A stretch of 64,000 nt of DNA from Phycisphaerales bacterium (GTDB taxonomy: Bacteria > Planctomycetota > Phycisphaerae > Phycisphaerales > SM1A02): contig JAKVBX010000003.1 of the NCBI GenBank assembly GCA_022446795.1, positions 113,056-177,055 on the forward strand, in the 5' to 3' direction. The notes under the pieces are model-generated. The model was not told where the DNA came from. It made no database searches and saw only the letters and a list, made by a program, of their open reading frames with translations. Each line of letters starts with the position of its first letter. Position 1 is the stretch's first letter. Shown piece after piece: positions 55,601-64,000 of this stretch. A program made the translations under genes and the position numbers.

Positions 55601-56047
55601 TCACGCGGTGGCACTGGCCCGGGCTCCCGCCAGGCGGGCGATCTCGTGACGGGTTGTCCACTGCCGGTCAGCAAGCACCAGTTGCATGCCCTGCTGGTTG
55701 GCCAGGTTGACGACCAACGGTCCCTGGAAATTCGCCGTCAGCGTGTTGTCGTACTTGTTCACGATGACGAAGAGCTGTGCCTCATCGATGGCCCGCATCC
55801 CCATGGCGTCGAGTTGTTCCTGGCGGATCACCGCCTGGTACTCGTCGGCCCAGAGCCGTGGGTCAGTCACCACGAAGGCCAACTCCGGCGTATCCACCGA
55901 CTGCAGCCAGTAGAAGACACCTTCTTCATCGGGTTGCAACAAGACGAATCGCCGGTAGCTGGCGAATCCCAGCAACCCCGACGAGAAATTCAAGACTCGA
56001 TCTTCCGCCACCTCTACCGTTCCGAAACGCGTCGTCTGTACCTGCAT
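55601..56047 (-). CDS. fliW: Flagellar assembly factor FliW
   Basis: CsrA antagonist and flagellin-binding protein; 148 residues. It starts MQVQTTRFGTVEV, then NFSSGLLGFASYRRFVLL, FYWLQSVDTPELAFVVTDP, and near the end TANFQGPLVVNLANQQGMQLV, all typical of FliW. GGAGG lies 6 bases before the ATG. When flagellin is exported, FliW is freed and releases CsrA repression; this is family knowledge. Confidence 0.93.
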   Translation of the reverse strand: MQVQTTRFGTVEVAEDRVLNFSSGLLGFASYRRFVLLQPDEEGVFYWLQSVDTPELAFVVTDPRLWADEYQAVIRQEQLDAMGMRAIDEAQLFVIVNKYDNTLTANFQGPLVVNLANQQGMQLVLADRQWTTRHEIARLAGARASATA

Positions 56048-56167
56048 TCGGACCTCCGTCCTGATGGGCCTGCCGTCGCCCGGCCAGTCCCGTCACATCC
56101 TGCGACGGGTGGGCATCCTGCCAAGATCTCGTGAGCCCGGCCCGTTGGGCCCACGCCTCTCCTCCAC

Positions 56168-58129
56168 TCAGAGGTAATCGAGGAGCGTCATCGATACCGA
56201 GCGAGCCGCGGTGGCCAGCCCGGCCTGGAGCTGCTGCTGGAGGGTCGCGAAGCGGATGCTCGCCTCCGTGTAGTCCAGGTCGAGAATCCTGCTTCTGAGT
56301 TGCTCATCCATGATGATCGTGTCCTCGTTCCTCGCCAGGGCGTCCGAGATCCGTCCGCTTCGAATCCCGACCTCTCCCTGGACCTGCGTCAGGCGATCGA
56401 TATCGCCCTCCAATCGATCTACTGCAAGTGCAATGCCGGGCACGTCGTCGCCCAGCAGGGCATCGCGAAGGTCCATCAGGTGCGTAAACAGCCCCTCGAC
56501 GGCAACCATTGCGCGGTCTTCACCCACGATCGTTGCGCCCGTGGGCTCGACCATCAGGCCCAGGTCCGCCAGGGCATCTGACCCATTGAGAGGTTCCAGC
56601 GTGATCTGGCCACCACCACCGGAGGCATCGACCATCCGGATGCCGTTGCCCTCCAGGGCCAGTCCGATGTCGAACAGCCCCGGATCAGACAGGGCGGAAT
56701 CCGCTGCGGCCCGGATGCGATCGAGGACCTGACCGACCGTCTCACACCCGGCCAGGTCGACCTCGAATCGCTCGCCGTTGGCCAGCGTGACCGCGAAGTC
56801 CAGGTCGAGCGTCGGGTCCGGGGCACCAGTCACCGGGTCGGTGTTGCCCGAGAGAATCGAAACGCCCAACCCACGGTTGAAATCAGACAGCAGCGTCTCG
56901 CGATCCATGCTCCGGATGCCCAGGTCCGTAGCCGTGGTGCTCCCGACGACCTCCCCGACGCTCATCATGCTGCCGGACCGGAGGTTCACCGCATCAAGCC
57001 GGTCCCCCAGTTCACTCAGGTCCAGCCGGATACCCATGTCCATCTGCTCGACCTGGATTCGAACATCGCCGATCGTCTCGGCCGAGGAGAGATCCAGATC
57101 GACGGTGCGGAGCCCGTTGCTGAACCGGATGGTCTCGAGCGGAAAATCCAGGGCCGAGACCGGCGTGTTGTCGGTCAGACGACGATCGAGATCAGCACCG
57201 ACCTGCCCGACCGGTCCGGAGTACACGTCGGCAATACCCAGGTCCTGCGCTGCGCGACCACCGGCAGGATCGCTGATCGTGACCGTCTCGCCATCGGGAA
57301 CGGATACGAAGAGACCTCGACCACCGATGTCGATCGTGACATCCAGGCCCGCCGTGGTCCGGAAGGTGTCGATCACGTCCTGGAGCGTCCAGGCGTTCGT
57401 CAGATCGACCTGGATCGTCTCCCCCGGTGGATTCCGGAACACCTCGACGACACCCAGCGAGACGCCTTCACCCGTGGCCCCATTAAGTTCATTGATGAAG
57501 GTCCCGCCATCGATGGTCGGGTCCAGGTCACGGTGTCCTTCGACCCGGGTCGAGACCGCCCCGAAGACCTCTTCGCCACCGAGGGTCAGGGGGACCCCCG
57601 ACGCCAACCCCAGGTCCGTAATCAGGCCAGCGCCCTGTCCCAGGTACTGGATCATGCCGTTGATATCAACGTACGGACTCCGGGCCGTCGCGCTGCCACC
57701 GAACAGGTGAACGCCCTGCTGAGCCGTGTTCCCGATGTCGAACACTCGACTCAGGATCGCGTCGATGGCTTCAGCCTGGGCCTGACGTTCCGAACTGCTC
57801 ACGCCACTCGTGCTCTGATCAAGCCCGATCCCCTTGGCTTCCAGGAGCAGGCTCATGGCCTCGGACAGTGAACCGTCGATGCCCCCGAGCATCGCCTCCC
57901 CGTGGGCGAGGTTTCGACTGCGCTGGCGATGCGCTTCCAGCAGGCCATCAAGCGTGCTGACCGATCCGGCGCCCAATGCATCATCCGAAGGACGCAGCAT
58001 GGAACGACCGGTCGCCAACTGGATCTGGACCTCCGCCAGCGCTGACTGCCCACGGCCAAGGCTGGCCGCGGCATGCTGCCACTGCAGAAGGGTTGGTGTT
58101 CGACCGTATCCGGTGTGGATCATGTTCAT
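56168..58129 (-). CDS. flgL: Flagellar hook-associated protein 3 (FlgL), enlarged
   Basis: Hook-filament junction protein. The N-terminus (GRGQSALAEVQIQLATGRSM, RPSDDALGAGSVSTLDG) and C-terminus (LDYTEASIRFATLQQQLQAG, ending SMTLLDYL) are flagellin-like, as in FlgL. It has 653 residues against about 300 in E. coli, the excess forming a repeated middle part (about 140-560) with TIGDVRIQVEQ-type units. It starts 12 bases after the flgK stop. Confidence 0.9.
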   Translation of the reverse strand: MNMIHTGYGRTPTLLQWQHAAASLGRGQSALAEVQIQLATGRSMLRPSDDALGAGSVSTLDGLLEAHRQRSRNLAHGEAMLGGIDGSLSEAMSLLLEAKGIGLDQSTSGVSSSERQAQAEAIDAILSRVFDIGNTAQQGVHLFGGSATARSPYVDINGMIQYLGQGAGLITDLGLASGVPLTLGGEEVFGAVSTRVEGHRDLDPTIDGGTFINELNGATGEGVSLGVVEVFRNPPGETIQVDLTNAWTLQDVIDTFRTTAGLDVTIDIGGRGLFVSVPDGETVTISDPAGGRAAQDLGIADVYSGPVGQVGADLDRRLTDNTPVSALDFPLETIRFSNGLRTVDLDLSSAETIGDVRIQVEQMDMGIRLDLSELGDRLDAVNLRSGSMMSVGEVVGSTTATDLGIRSMDRETLLSDFNRGLGVSILSGNTDPVTGAPDPTLDLDFAVTLANGERFEVDLAGCETVGQVLDRIRAAADSALSDPGLFDIGLALEGNGIRMVDASGGGGQITLEPLNGSDALADLGLMVEPTGATIVGEDRAMVAVEGLFTHLMDLRDALLGDDVPGIALAVDRLEGDIDRLTQVQGEVGIRSGRISDALARNEDTIIMDEQLRSRILDLDYTEASIRFATLQQQLQAGLATAARSVSMTLLDYL

Positions 58130-58141
58130 CGTGAGCTTCCG

Positions 58142-59812
58142 TCAGACCATGGCCAGCAGTGTCTGGATCGTCTCGTCGAGCACCTCGATGTACCGGGCGG
58201 CCGCCTGGTACTGGCGTTCGTAGGTCAGGAGGTTGATGGACTCTTCGTCAACGGAAACACCGGAGACGGACTGGACCTGCGCGGAGAGACCGTTCCGAAC
58301 CAGCGATGCGGCGCCATAGGAACCGGCGGCTGCGTTGGTCTGTACGGCGAGGGATCCCACGGCACTGCTCCAGTACGCCGTGAGACTCTGTCCCCCCAGG
58401 GCGTCCACGACCGTATCCCGCAGGCCCGCGATCGCCAGCGCCATGTCCGCCGATCCCTCGACGTTGCCGCCGGCTGCGACCACGAATGACGAATCGCCAC
58501 GAACCAGATCACCGACGGCGATGTCTCCGGCGGATGATCCGGTAAAGAACGTGTTGATCTCCAGTGCCGCGAGGACGCCGGCGGAGTCTTCCGAGAAGGT
58601 GATCTCACGCCCTGCCGAAGTGGGCTCCAACTGCAGCCGACCGTCACTGGTGATCGTGACGTCAATCTCGCCGGCAGTCTCCCAGCCGATGGCCTGCCTC
58701 AGGTCATCAAGTGACATCGTCGACCCGTCGACATCGATCGTCCAGGAGTCCACGATCTCTCCGGTGTCCGGGTCACGCAGGTGCATTGAGAAGCTGCCGT
58801 TGGCGATCGGGTAGTCCAGCAACTGATTGAGGGGGGTGTCGATGTCCTCCAGGGCAATGCCGGACGTCACCGATGTGAAGCCCGCGAGCCCCTGCCCCTG
58901 GGAATGCAGACGATTGACCTGCCAGATCAGTTCCCGCGCGAAGGTCTCCAGTGTCTCGATCGCCGGAATCACCGTATCCGCCCGTTGCCGCAGGAGTCCG
59001 CCAAGCGATCCGCTCGTCACCTGGATTGACGTTCCGTCAGCCTGCACGCGAATCGAGGCTTCCGCCAGTCCGTGCGGCCCGTTCTCGAAACGCGCCTCGA
59101 TCCCACGGGCCTCGGTTCCCAGGACCAGCGGTACCGATCCCACCAGGACATCCGTCATGCCGGATTCCTGCTGGATGACGGCCACGTCCATGTACTGGGA
59201 CAGTTCGGTCAACAACAGGTCACGCTCGTCCATCAGCACCGAGTCATCGGTACCGTCTTCCGCGACGATCTGCTCGTTGAGTTCCGCGATCCGGGTCAGC
59301 AGCGAGTTGACCTGCTCCACGGTTGAGTCAATTGACGTCGCGATCTCGTTCCCGAGATCCTGGTACTGATCACGCAGATCATTGATGGCACCTGACAGGG
59401 CCACGCCATGCTCCACGACGAGCGTTCGCAGCGATGTGTCGGATGGCGTATTGGCCAGGTTTGAGAACGCGTTGAAGAACTCGTTCAGCGCCGAGGACAT
59501 GTCGGTGTCGCCCAGTTCATTCTGCAAGGCCTCGATCGCACCGAGAAACCGCTGGTCAATCGACGCACTGGTCTCGCGACTGATCGCATCACGGAACCTG
59601 GCCTGGAGCGCCAGATCGATCTCGCGACGAGCGGCACTGAAACCGACACCCTGGCCGACACCGCCCCAGCCCTGGAGGGCGGAGAGGTGAATCGTCCGGC
59701 GAGAGAACCCCGGTGTCACCGCATTGGCCATGTTGTTGCCTGCGATCCGCATCGCCAACTGGGAGGTCAACAGGGCCGAACGGCCGATCTCAAAGGCGCC
59801 ATGAAGACTCAT
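58142..59812 (-). CDS. flgK: Flagellar hook-associated protein 1 (FlgK)
   Basis: First hook-filament junction protein, 556 residues. It starts MSLHGAFEIGRSALLTSQLA with the flagellar rod/hook motif AGNNMANAVTPGFSRR, and ends with the matching motif SINLLTYERQYQAAARYIEVLDETIQTLLAMV-like region. Central domains are variable. A GGAG sequence precedes the ATG at 59812; the frame is open to 59830. Confidence 0.93.
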   Translation of the reverse strand: MSLHGAFEIGRSALLTSQLAMRIAGNNMANAVTPGFSRRTIHLSALQGWGGVGQGVGFSAARREIDLALQARFRDAISRETSASIDQRFLGAIEALQNELGDTDMSSALNEFFNAFSNLANTPSDTSLRTLVVEHGVALSGAINDLRDQYQDLGNEIATSIDSTVEQVNSLLTRIAELNEQIVAEDGTDDSVLMDERDLLLTELSQYMDVAVIQQESGMTDVLVGSVPLVLGTEARGIEARFENGPHGLAEASIRVQADGTSIQVTSGSLGGLLRQRADTVIPAIETLETFARELIWQVNRLHSQGQGLAGFTSVTSGIALEDIDTPLNQLLDYPIANGSFSMHLRDPDTGEIVDSWTIDVDGSTMSLDDLRQAIGWETAGEIDVTITSDGRLQLEPTSAGREITFSEDSAGVLAALEINTFFTGSSAGDIAVGDLVRGDSSFVVAAGGNVEGSADMALAIAGLRDTVVDALGGQSLTAYWSSAVGSLAVQTNAAAGSYGAASLVRNGLSAQVQSVSGVSVDEESINLLTYERQYQAAARYIEVLDETIQTLLAMV

Positions 59813-59866
59813 GTCGATTCTCCGGAGCAATGTTCCTGCCTGTTCATCACGTGTGCTCCCTGGCGT

Positions 59867-60394
59867 CTACCGCCGGACATCCAGCATGGCGTGCCGAACA
59901 TCCGGTGAGTCGATTCGGCCACCAGGCCCGTACGTCGGGCCCGTGGCAGAAAGGCTTGCATTGACGGTCTGGATGACGCCGCCAAGGTGACGACAGAGCG
60001 TCGTCGCGGCGGCGCGAAGAACGGCGCTTCGGCGACCGGTCTCCTCGGCCAACCCTCGCAGGCGACCGGATGCCTCTTCCAGTTGCGGGCGATAGGCCTC
60101 GGGAAGCTGACGACACAGATCGATCATCCGAATCGGCGACGTGTCCCGCGTCCCCGGACTCACCGCCTCCCTGATCCGATTCAACAGATCCTGGCGATGT
60201 CGTTCCAGTTCCTGCAGGCGAGCGGCAATGACCCGCTCCTCTCGGCAGGTGTCCAGCAGCCGCTTCACGTCGGCGGTTCGCACGGCCTCTTCGCCATCGC
60301 CGATGTGCCTGAGCAGGCGACCGAAGTCCGCTGACTGGGCCGACAGGATCTCGACAAGCGACTCGACCAGTCTCGGCAGGGCCGTCTCAATCAT
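59867..60394 (-). CDS. flgN: Flagellar export chaperone FlgN
   Basis: Keeps FlgK and FlgL unfolded before export. The 175-residue protein is nearly all helical, with LRHIGDGEEAVRTADVKRLL and ERVIAARLQELERHRQDLL, and a flexible tail (NASLSATGPTYGPGGRI) that carries the usual hook-protein-binding end. It overlaps flgJ by 4 bases and lies just before flgK. Confidence 0.8.
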   Translation of the reverse strand: MIETALPRLVESLVEILSAQSADFGRLLRHIGDGEEAVRTADVKRLLDTCREERVIAARLQELERHRQDLLNRIREAVSPGTRDTSPIRMIDLCRQLPEAYRPQLEEASGRLRGLAEETGRRSAVLRAAATTLCRHLGGVIQTVNASLSATGPTYGPGGRIDSPDVRHAMLDVRR

Positions 60395-60744
60395 GCGATC
60401 ACCTCGATTCCCGGCCGCGGTGACAACCGATCGGTCAGGACATCAACCAGTCCGAAGTTGGAACTGGAGACGATCCGGTCCGACAGGTGGCGATGCAACA
60501 GTGGCGTGAACCGCTCTTCGATCGGCCCTGGGGCGAAGATCCCTTCCTGGAAGGGTGACTTCGTCAACGACGCCAGGATCGGCTGCACCAACGACGTCGC
60601 AACAAGTTGCTCGGCCGCTTGCCGGATCTTGCCCGAGTCGGTCGTCGCGGACACGCGACCCAACGCCGATGTAAATCCGGAATCCACTGGTACCGTGGGC
60701 GCCCGCAGCGCTGCCATCGACGGGTTGATCGAGCTGGTGATCAC
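60391..60744 (-). CDS. flgJ: Rod-binding protein FlgJ, N-terminal domain only
   Basis: Rod-assembly protein, 117 residues. It has the FlgJ rod-binding region KIRQAAEQLVATSLVQPILAS with LLHRHLSDRIVSSSNFGLVD. No muramidase domain follows, as is common outside gammaproteobacteria. The start is a GTG that overlaps the flgI stop (GTGA at 60744-60741), and its own stop overlaps flgN (ATGA). Confidence 0.8.
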   Translation of the reverse strand: MITSSINPSMAALRAPTVPVDSGFTSALGRVSATTDSGKIRQAAEQLVATSLVQPILASLTKSPFQEGIFAPGPIEERFTPLLHRHLSDRIVSSSNFGLVDVLTDRLSPRPGIEVIA

Positions 60745-61853
60745 TCGTGAATCACCTCCGCGTGCAGGGCGCCGCTTCGCTGGAGTTCGTAGATGATCTC
60801 GATCTGGTCGCTGACGGGGACGTTGAACTGACGCAGGGCTTCCAGCAACGTGTCCAGGTGCGTCGTCGCCACGCCGTTTCGCGGGGTCTTCTCGGCATTG
60901 ATCGACAGCCACGTGCTCTGCTGGATCTCCGGTGCCAGGGCCGATGCCTGGGGCTCCGGCGTCATGGTGGTGATCGTCAGTCCGGCATGGGAGATGGCCA
61001 CGGGCCCGATCTCGACATCACTCGTGACCAGGATGGTCCCGGTCCGCTCATTGATGACGATCCGGGCCTCGGTCTCGATCAGCGATGGATCCACCGGGAT
61101 GCTCAGGAGCGCGGCGATGAACTGGGCTGGAATCTGGCGCTCCGAGTTGGGAACCGTGACCTGGACGCTCGCCGCGTTCTCGGCCACGGCCAGTCGATCC
61201 ACGCCCTGGAACTCCATGGTCGAGTTGATCAGTTCGGAGATCCGCGCGGCCATCGGGTAACCCGCGTACTGCTGCTTGATGACCAGTTGCAGGCGTCCAT
61301 TGGCATCGACCGGATTGCGGCGAATGTCCCGGATGATCTGGCCGCCGCCACGGACCCGCGCACTGGTCTTGTCCGTCCCCTCGAGAACCAGCGGACCACT
61401 GGCAAAGGCCATGATCGGAGGATTGTCACGATGGGGCCGCGGAAGCCGCAGCGGCGAGAAGACAAGCCGTCCACCCTCGAGACTCTCGGCATTGAACAGG
61501 GTGTCGACGGAGACATCGAGCCGGGAGCCATCCATCGCACCAGTCGGGGGAATCTCCATCTGTACGAGCACGATGGCGAAGGCGCCTGACTTGGAGAGCT
61601 CGTTCAGCCCGGATACCGGATCACCGAGGTTGCCCAGCAACTCGGCATAGGGCCGCACCGCGACGAAGGAGTCCTTGGAGGTATCCCCGGTCCCGTCCAG
61701 GCCGACCACGATGCCCAGTCCCTGCAGGACCACCCGATCCTGGCCCCTGAGACGGACCAGATCCTGCAAGTCGGTGGCCTCGGCAATTCCTGCGCACAGC
61801 GCAAGGCCGACCAGTCCTGCCAGCCAGTGATACCGCGTTGAAAGCCCGAGCAT
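60741..61853 (-). CDS. flgI: Flagellar P-ring protein FlgI
   Basis: Forms the periplasmic P ring around the rod. The 370-residue protein has a signal peptide (MLGLSTRYHWLAGLVGLALCAGIAEA), then VRLRGQDRVVLQGLGIVVGLDGTGD, IPPTGAMDGSRLDVSVDTLFNA-like and INERTGTILVTSDVEIGPVAISH. The C-terminus is slightly extended. The start at 61853 follows GAGGAGA; the frame is open to 61979. It heads the flagellar operon and shows that the cell is diderm-type. No flgH is adjacent. Confidence 0.93.
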   Translation of the reverse strand: MLGLSTRYHWLAGLVGLALCAGIAEATDLQDLVRLRGQDRVVLQGLGIVVGLDGTGDTSKDSFVAVRPYAELLGNLGDPVSGLNELSKSGAFAIVLVQMEIPPTGAMDGSRLDVSVDTLFNAESLEGGRLVFSPLRLPRPHRDNPPIMAFASGPLVLEGTDKTSARVRGGGQIIRDIRRNPVDANGRLQLVIKQQYAGYPMAARISELINSTMEFQGVDRLAVAENAASVQVTVPNSERQIPAQFIAALLSIPVDPSLIETEARIVINERTGTILVTSDVEIGPVAISHAGLTITTMTPEPQASALAPEIQQSTWLSINAEKTPRNGVATTHLDTLLEALRQFNVPVSDQIEIIYELQRSGALHAEVIHE

Positions 61854-61905
61854 CGGCGATCTCCTCAATCCTGCCCATGCGGAGAGCAGGTCCGAACCCA
61901 GACCA

Positions 61906-61921
61906 TGCAAACCCCCTGCCA
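61906..61921 (-). promoter_or_regulatory. Sigma-54 (RpoN)-type promoter of the flgI operon
   Basis: On the minus strand TGGCAGGGGGTTTGCA matches TGGCACGN4TTGCA at all but one position. GG and GC are correctly spaced. The start would be about 40 bases before the flgI ATG. Confidence 0.6.
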
Positions 61922-61952
61922 AGCCCCGGTGGGCCCCTGGATGGGATCCCGG

Positions 61953-61981
61953 TTGACACGGGAGCGGATCACGATTCACCT
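61953..61981 (+). promoter_or_regulatory. Candidate promoter of the parvulin-like gene
   Basis: Perfect TTGACA at 61953-61958, 17-base spacer, weak TCACCT at 61976-61981, which ends 6 bases before the ATG at 61988. Confidence 0.4.
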
Positions 61982-61987
61982 ATCGCG

Positions 61988-62953
61988 ATGCGAACCGGCC
62001 CGATCATCCTGGTGACCCTGGCCCTGGCTGGATGCCAGGGGCACCAATCTGTCAATGTCCCCACCCGGCCCAGCCGCCAGCCGTCTGCATTGCCGGCCAC
62101 GGCCCCTTCAGACGCCCGCCCCCTGGCCCTGCTGGACCAGGACCCCGTCGCCCTTCGTGACATGCGGGTGCGACTGCTGGAAGCCTCCGGCGGCGAGGTG
62201 ATCCGGGAGCTCCGGCTCGAGCATGCCCTGCAGACGCAACTGGACCGGGAGTCGATCGAGATCACGGACGCCGCAATCGAGGCAGAAGAGGCCAGGCTCC
62301 TCGCCGAACTGGATGATGACCGGGACGTGGCGCTCCGCTTGTTGCAGAACATCCGTGACGCCCAGGGCCTGGGGCCCGCACGCTATCGCAGCCTGCTCTG
62401 GCGCAATGCGGCACTCCGCGCCCTGGTCCAACCACATGTCGCCGTGGACGAGGACGCCATGCGGCTGGTCTGGGAAATCAGCCATGGCCCGAAGGTCCGG
62501 GTCCGGGTGATCGCCGTGTCCTCCTTCTCACGAGCCGCCGCGATTGCCGAACAACTGGAACAAGGCGCCCCCTTCGACCGGCTTGCGGTCGACTGGTCCA
62601 CCGACCCAAGTCGTGATCGTGGTGGACTGCTCGACGTGTTCAGCACGGCCGACCCCAGCTTCCCGACGGCCCTGCGCCAGGCGATCGACGAGTTGGAATC
62701 GGGCGAACACACCAACCCGGTTCTCCTTGGCGATCGATACGTGGTCGCATTGCTGGAGGAACGCCTCCCTGCCGACGCGGTGACCTTCGATTCCATACAG
62801 GGCGAACTGCAAACCCGCACTCGTCTCTCGCAGGAACGACTCCTCATGCAGGAAGAGGCATATCGCCTGCGAAACGAACCGTCGATGCGTCTGTTTGACG
62901 AGACGCTGGAAGCGTCGTACCTGGCCACTGATCCGGAACGGCCGAGCCCGTGA
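61988..62953 (+). CDS. Parvulin-like (SurA/PrsA-type) peptidyl-prolyl isomerase lipoprotein
   Basis: Likely periplasmic or surface folding factor. The 321-residue protein has a lipoprotein signal (MRTGPIILVTLALAGC, Cys16). A helical SurA-like N-terminal region follows (about 50-180). A C-terminal parvulin-like part has SRDRGGLLDVFS and ALRQAIDELESGEHTNPVLLG, typical of the rotamase domain, ending DRYVVALLEERLPADA. The start at 61988 fits the promoter and the signal peptide; the frame is open to 61838. The ABC gene starts within its stop codon (GTGA at 62950), so they are probably co-translated. Confidence 0.8.
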   Translation: MRTGPIILVTLALAGCQGHQSVNVPTRPSRQPSALPATAPSDARPLALLDQDPVALRDMRVRLLEASGGEVIRELRLEHALQTQLDRESIEITDAAIEAEEARLLAELDDDRDVALRLLQNIRDAQGLGPARYRSLLWRNAALRALVQPHVAVDEDAMRLVWEISHGPKVRVRVIAVSSFSRAAAIAEQLEQGAPFDRLAVDWSTDPSRDRGGLLDVFSTADPSFPTALRQAIDELESGEHTNPVLLGDRYVVALLEERLPADAVTFDSIQGELQTRTRLSQERLLMQEEAYRLRNEPSMRLFDETLEASYLATDPERPSP

Positions 62954-63903
62954 GCGAATCGGCAGCCACTCCATCCCCGGGAACTCCTGCACAACCAGGT
63001 GCAGCCCTCGATGTCCGCGACCTTTCAGTCGCGTATCGCCAGCGCGGACAGATGCGGCAGGCCCTGGCTGGTTTGACCCTGGAGATTCCCCGCGGCCGTT
63101 GGGTCGCCCTCCTGGGCCCCAACGGGTCGGGCAAGTCGACCCTGCTTCGCGTCGCCTCCGGTCAGCAACGACCCGATTCGGGTGACTGTCATGTCCTGGA
63201 TCAACCGGTCTCCAACGTCAATCGACAGCAGTTGGGCGTCATCTTCCAGTCCACTGCGCTCGATCCCCGGCTCAGTGTCCGCGAGAACCTCCACGATCTG
63301 GCACGACTCCAGGGCCTTGATCCAGGCACGGCGCGCCAGCGAATCGAAGTGGAATTGACCGGGCTGGGCATCCAGGATCGCGCGAATGACCGGGTGGCCA
63401 CGCTCTCCGGTGGCCTGGCCCGTCGGGCCGACCTGGCCCGGGCCCTGCTGCACCACCCCGACCTGCTGCTTCTTGATGAACCCACCACTGGGCTGGACCC
63501 ACTCGCTCGTGAGGCGGTTCTCAACCGGCTTGCGGAAGCACATCGCCAGGGCCGGTCCATCATCATGAGTACGCACCTCGTGGAGGAAGCCGCCCGCGCC
63601 CAACGGGTCATCATGCTGCACGAGGGTACGTGCGTCGCTGATGGTGCACCGGAAGACCTCTGTCATGAACTGGGCCCTCGGATGGTCCGGGTGTCCCAGG
63701 AGGGATTCACGCCGGATCAGCCGGAAGGCTGGGTCCAGCGCGGAGGAACCTGGACACGCACCCTCTCCAGTGGTCCCGATCCCGTGCTGGAGAACCTCCT
63801 GGCCGCGGGGATTGACCTGGCGGTGACAAGGCCCACCCTCGCTGACGTGTTCGCTCAACGCAGCGGATCGGTTCTTCACGCGGAACAGGAGGTGGCGACG
63901 TGA
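62950..63903 (+). CDS. ABC transporter ATP-binding protein (CcmA/NatA-like)
   Basis: ATPase of an ABC-2-type exporter, 317 residues. It has Walker A GPNGSGKST, Q-loop VIFQSTALDPRLSV, ABC signature LSGGLARRADLARAL, Walker B LLLLDEPTTGLD and H-loop STH (MSTHLVEEAARA). The C-terminal extension (about 235-317) is typical for drug or polysaccharide exporters of this group. The GTG start overlaps the parvulin-like stop, and the end overlaps the permease start by 4 bases (GTGA). Substrate unknown. Confidence 0.9.
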   Translation: MSESAATPSPGTPAQPGAALDVRDLSVAYRQRGQMRQALAGLTLEIPRGRWVALLGPNGSGKSTLLRVASGQQRPDSGDCHVLDQPVSNVNRQQLGVIFQSTALDPRLSVRENLHDLARLQGLDPGTARQRIEVELTGLGIQDRANDRVATLSGGLARRADLARALLHHPDLLLLDEPTTGLDPLAREAVLNRLAEAHRQGRSIIMSTHLVEEAARAQRVIMLHEGTCVADGAPEDLCHELGPRMVRVSQEGFTPDQPEGWVQRGGTWTRTLSSGPDPVLENLLAAGIDLAVTRPTLADVFAQRSGSVLHAEQEVAT

Positions 63904-64000
63904 CCTCCTCCCCCGCGGGAATCACGACCAGCACCGGGATCATCTTCCGCCGGGAGGTCACGCGTTTTCTCCGTCAGCGCAGCCGGGTCATTGCCGCCGT
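63900..64000 (+). CDS. ABC-2-type permease, partial
   Basis: The first 33 codons of the gene are in the window (MTSSPAGITTSTGIIFRREV), GTG start at 63900 overlapping the ATPase stop. FRREVTRFLRQRSRVIAAV is a typical ABC-2 permease N-terminus. The rest is beyond the window edge. Confidence 0.75.
   Translation, partial: MTSSPAGITTSTGIIFRREVTRFLRQRSRVIAA

Noticed and set aside
56048-56167. Second sigma-54-like site (TGGCAG) before fliW
   Set aside because: The downstream TTGC half is absent at correct spacing.

Overview
The window is a GC-rich chromosomal segment from a planctomycete-type bacterium, most likely of the class Phycisphaerae. The clues are large secreted proteins joining a DUF1080 sugar-hydrolase-like domain to a PVC-type haem domain, secreted enzymes ending in dockerin-like D-x-N-x-D-G modules with L-L-x-x-x-x-x-W-G, GACC cysteine repeats, and long prepilin-like proteins with the FTLVELLVVISIIALLVGIL leader. 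Flagellar genes show that the cell is motile. Class and lifestyle are inferred; no rRNA or phylogenetic marker was compared. I see no CRISPR array, insertion sequence or prophage.

Layout. (1) 88-8336: a cobalamin-dependent ribonucleotide reductase, an isolated nuoA with a small membrane partner, and a giant DUF1080/propeller/HEAT/cytochrome protein. (2) 8680-23283: a beta-1,3-glucan (laminarin-type) locus. It holds two GH81 glucanases, two Asp-box (sortilin-like) propeller lipoproteins and two PepSY membrane genes, the second of which is a pseudogene. Four of its genes end in related GC-rich terminators. The second GH81 gene has clearly lower GC than its surroundings. (3) 23415-30166: tRNA-Pro(TGG), an RlmL-like methyltransferase, a HAF-repeat secreted protein, two convergent DUF481 paralogues and exonuclease I. 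(4) 38755 down to 30149 on the minus strand: seven closely spaced genes. They encode a large helical secreted protein, a lipoprotein, a small exported protein, a PA14/propeller/DUF1080 protein, a PAS histidine kinase, a receiver protein and a group II truncated haemoglobin. Most neighbours overlap by 1 to 8 bases. (5) 38931-46907: a B12-binding-domain protein, asnS, a receiver-like protein, groES, an unknown 75-aa protein, groEL, RNase D and ruvB. (6) 46908-50523: two tandem prepilin-like genes, each preceded by the same structured leader block. (7) 50570-53437: a cystathionine beta-synthase/gamma-lyase pair and a degenerate FmdB-like protein. (8) 61853 down to 53510: flgI-flgJ-flgN-flgK-flgL-fliW-csrA-fliC, with a sigma-54-like promoter ahead of flgI and a sigma-28-like promoter ahead of fliC. 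(9) 61988-64000: a parvulin-like lipoprotein and the start of an ABC exporter.

How the parts fit together. GH81 enzymes would cut extracellular beta-1,3-glucan while propeller lipoproteins and dockerin-like tails hold proteins at the surface. In the flagellar block, FliW and CsrA probably tie flagellin translation to filament assembly. In the minus-strand chain, a soluble or membrane-associated PAS kinase, its receiver and a haem globin appear to be co-translated, which suggests oxygen or NO signalling. Several genes that lack a Shine-Dalgarno sequence have a TANNNT hexamer exactly 6 bases before the start codon, which suggests leaderless transcripts.
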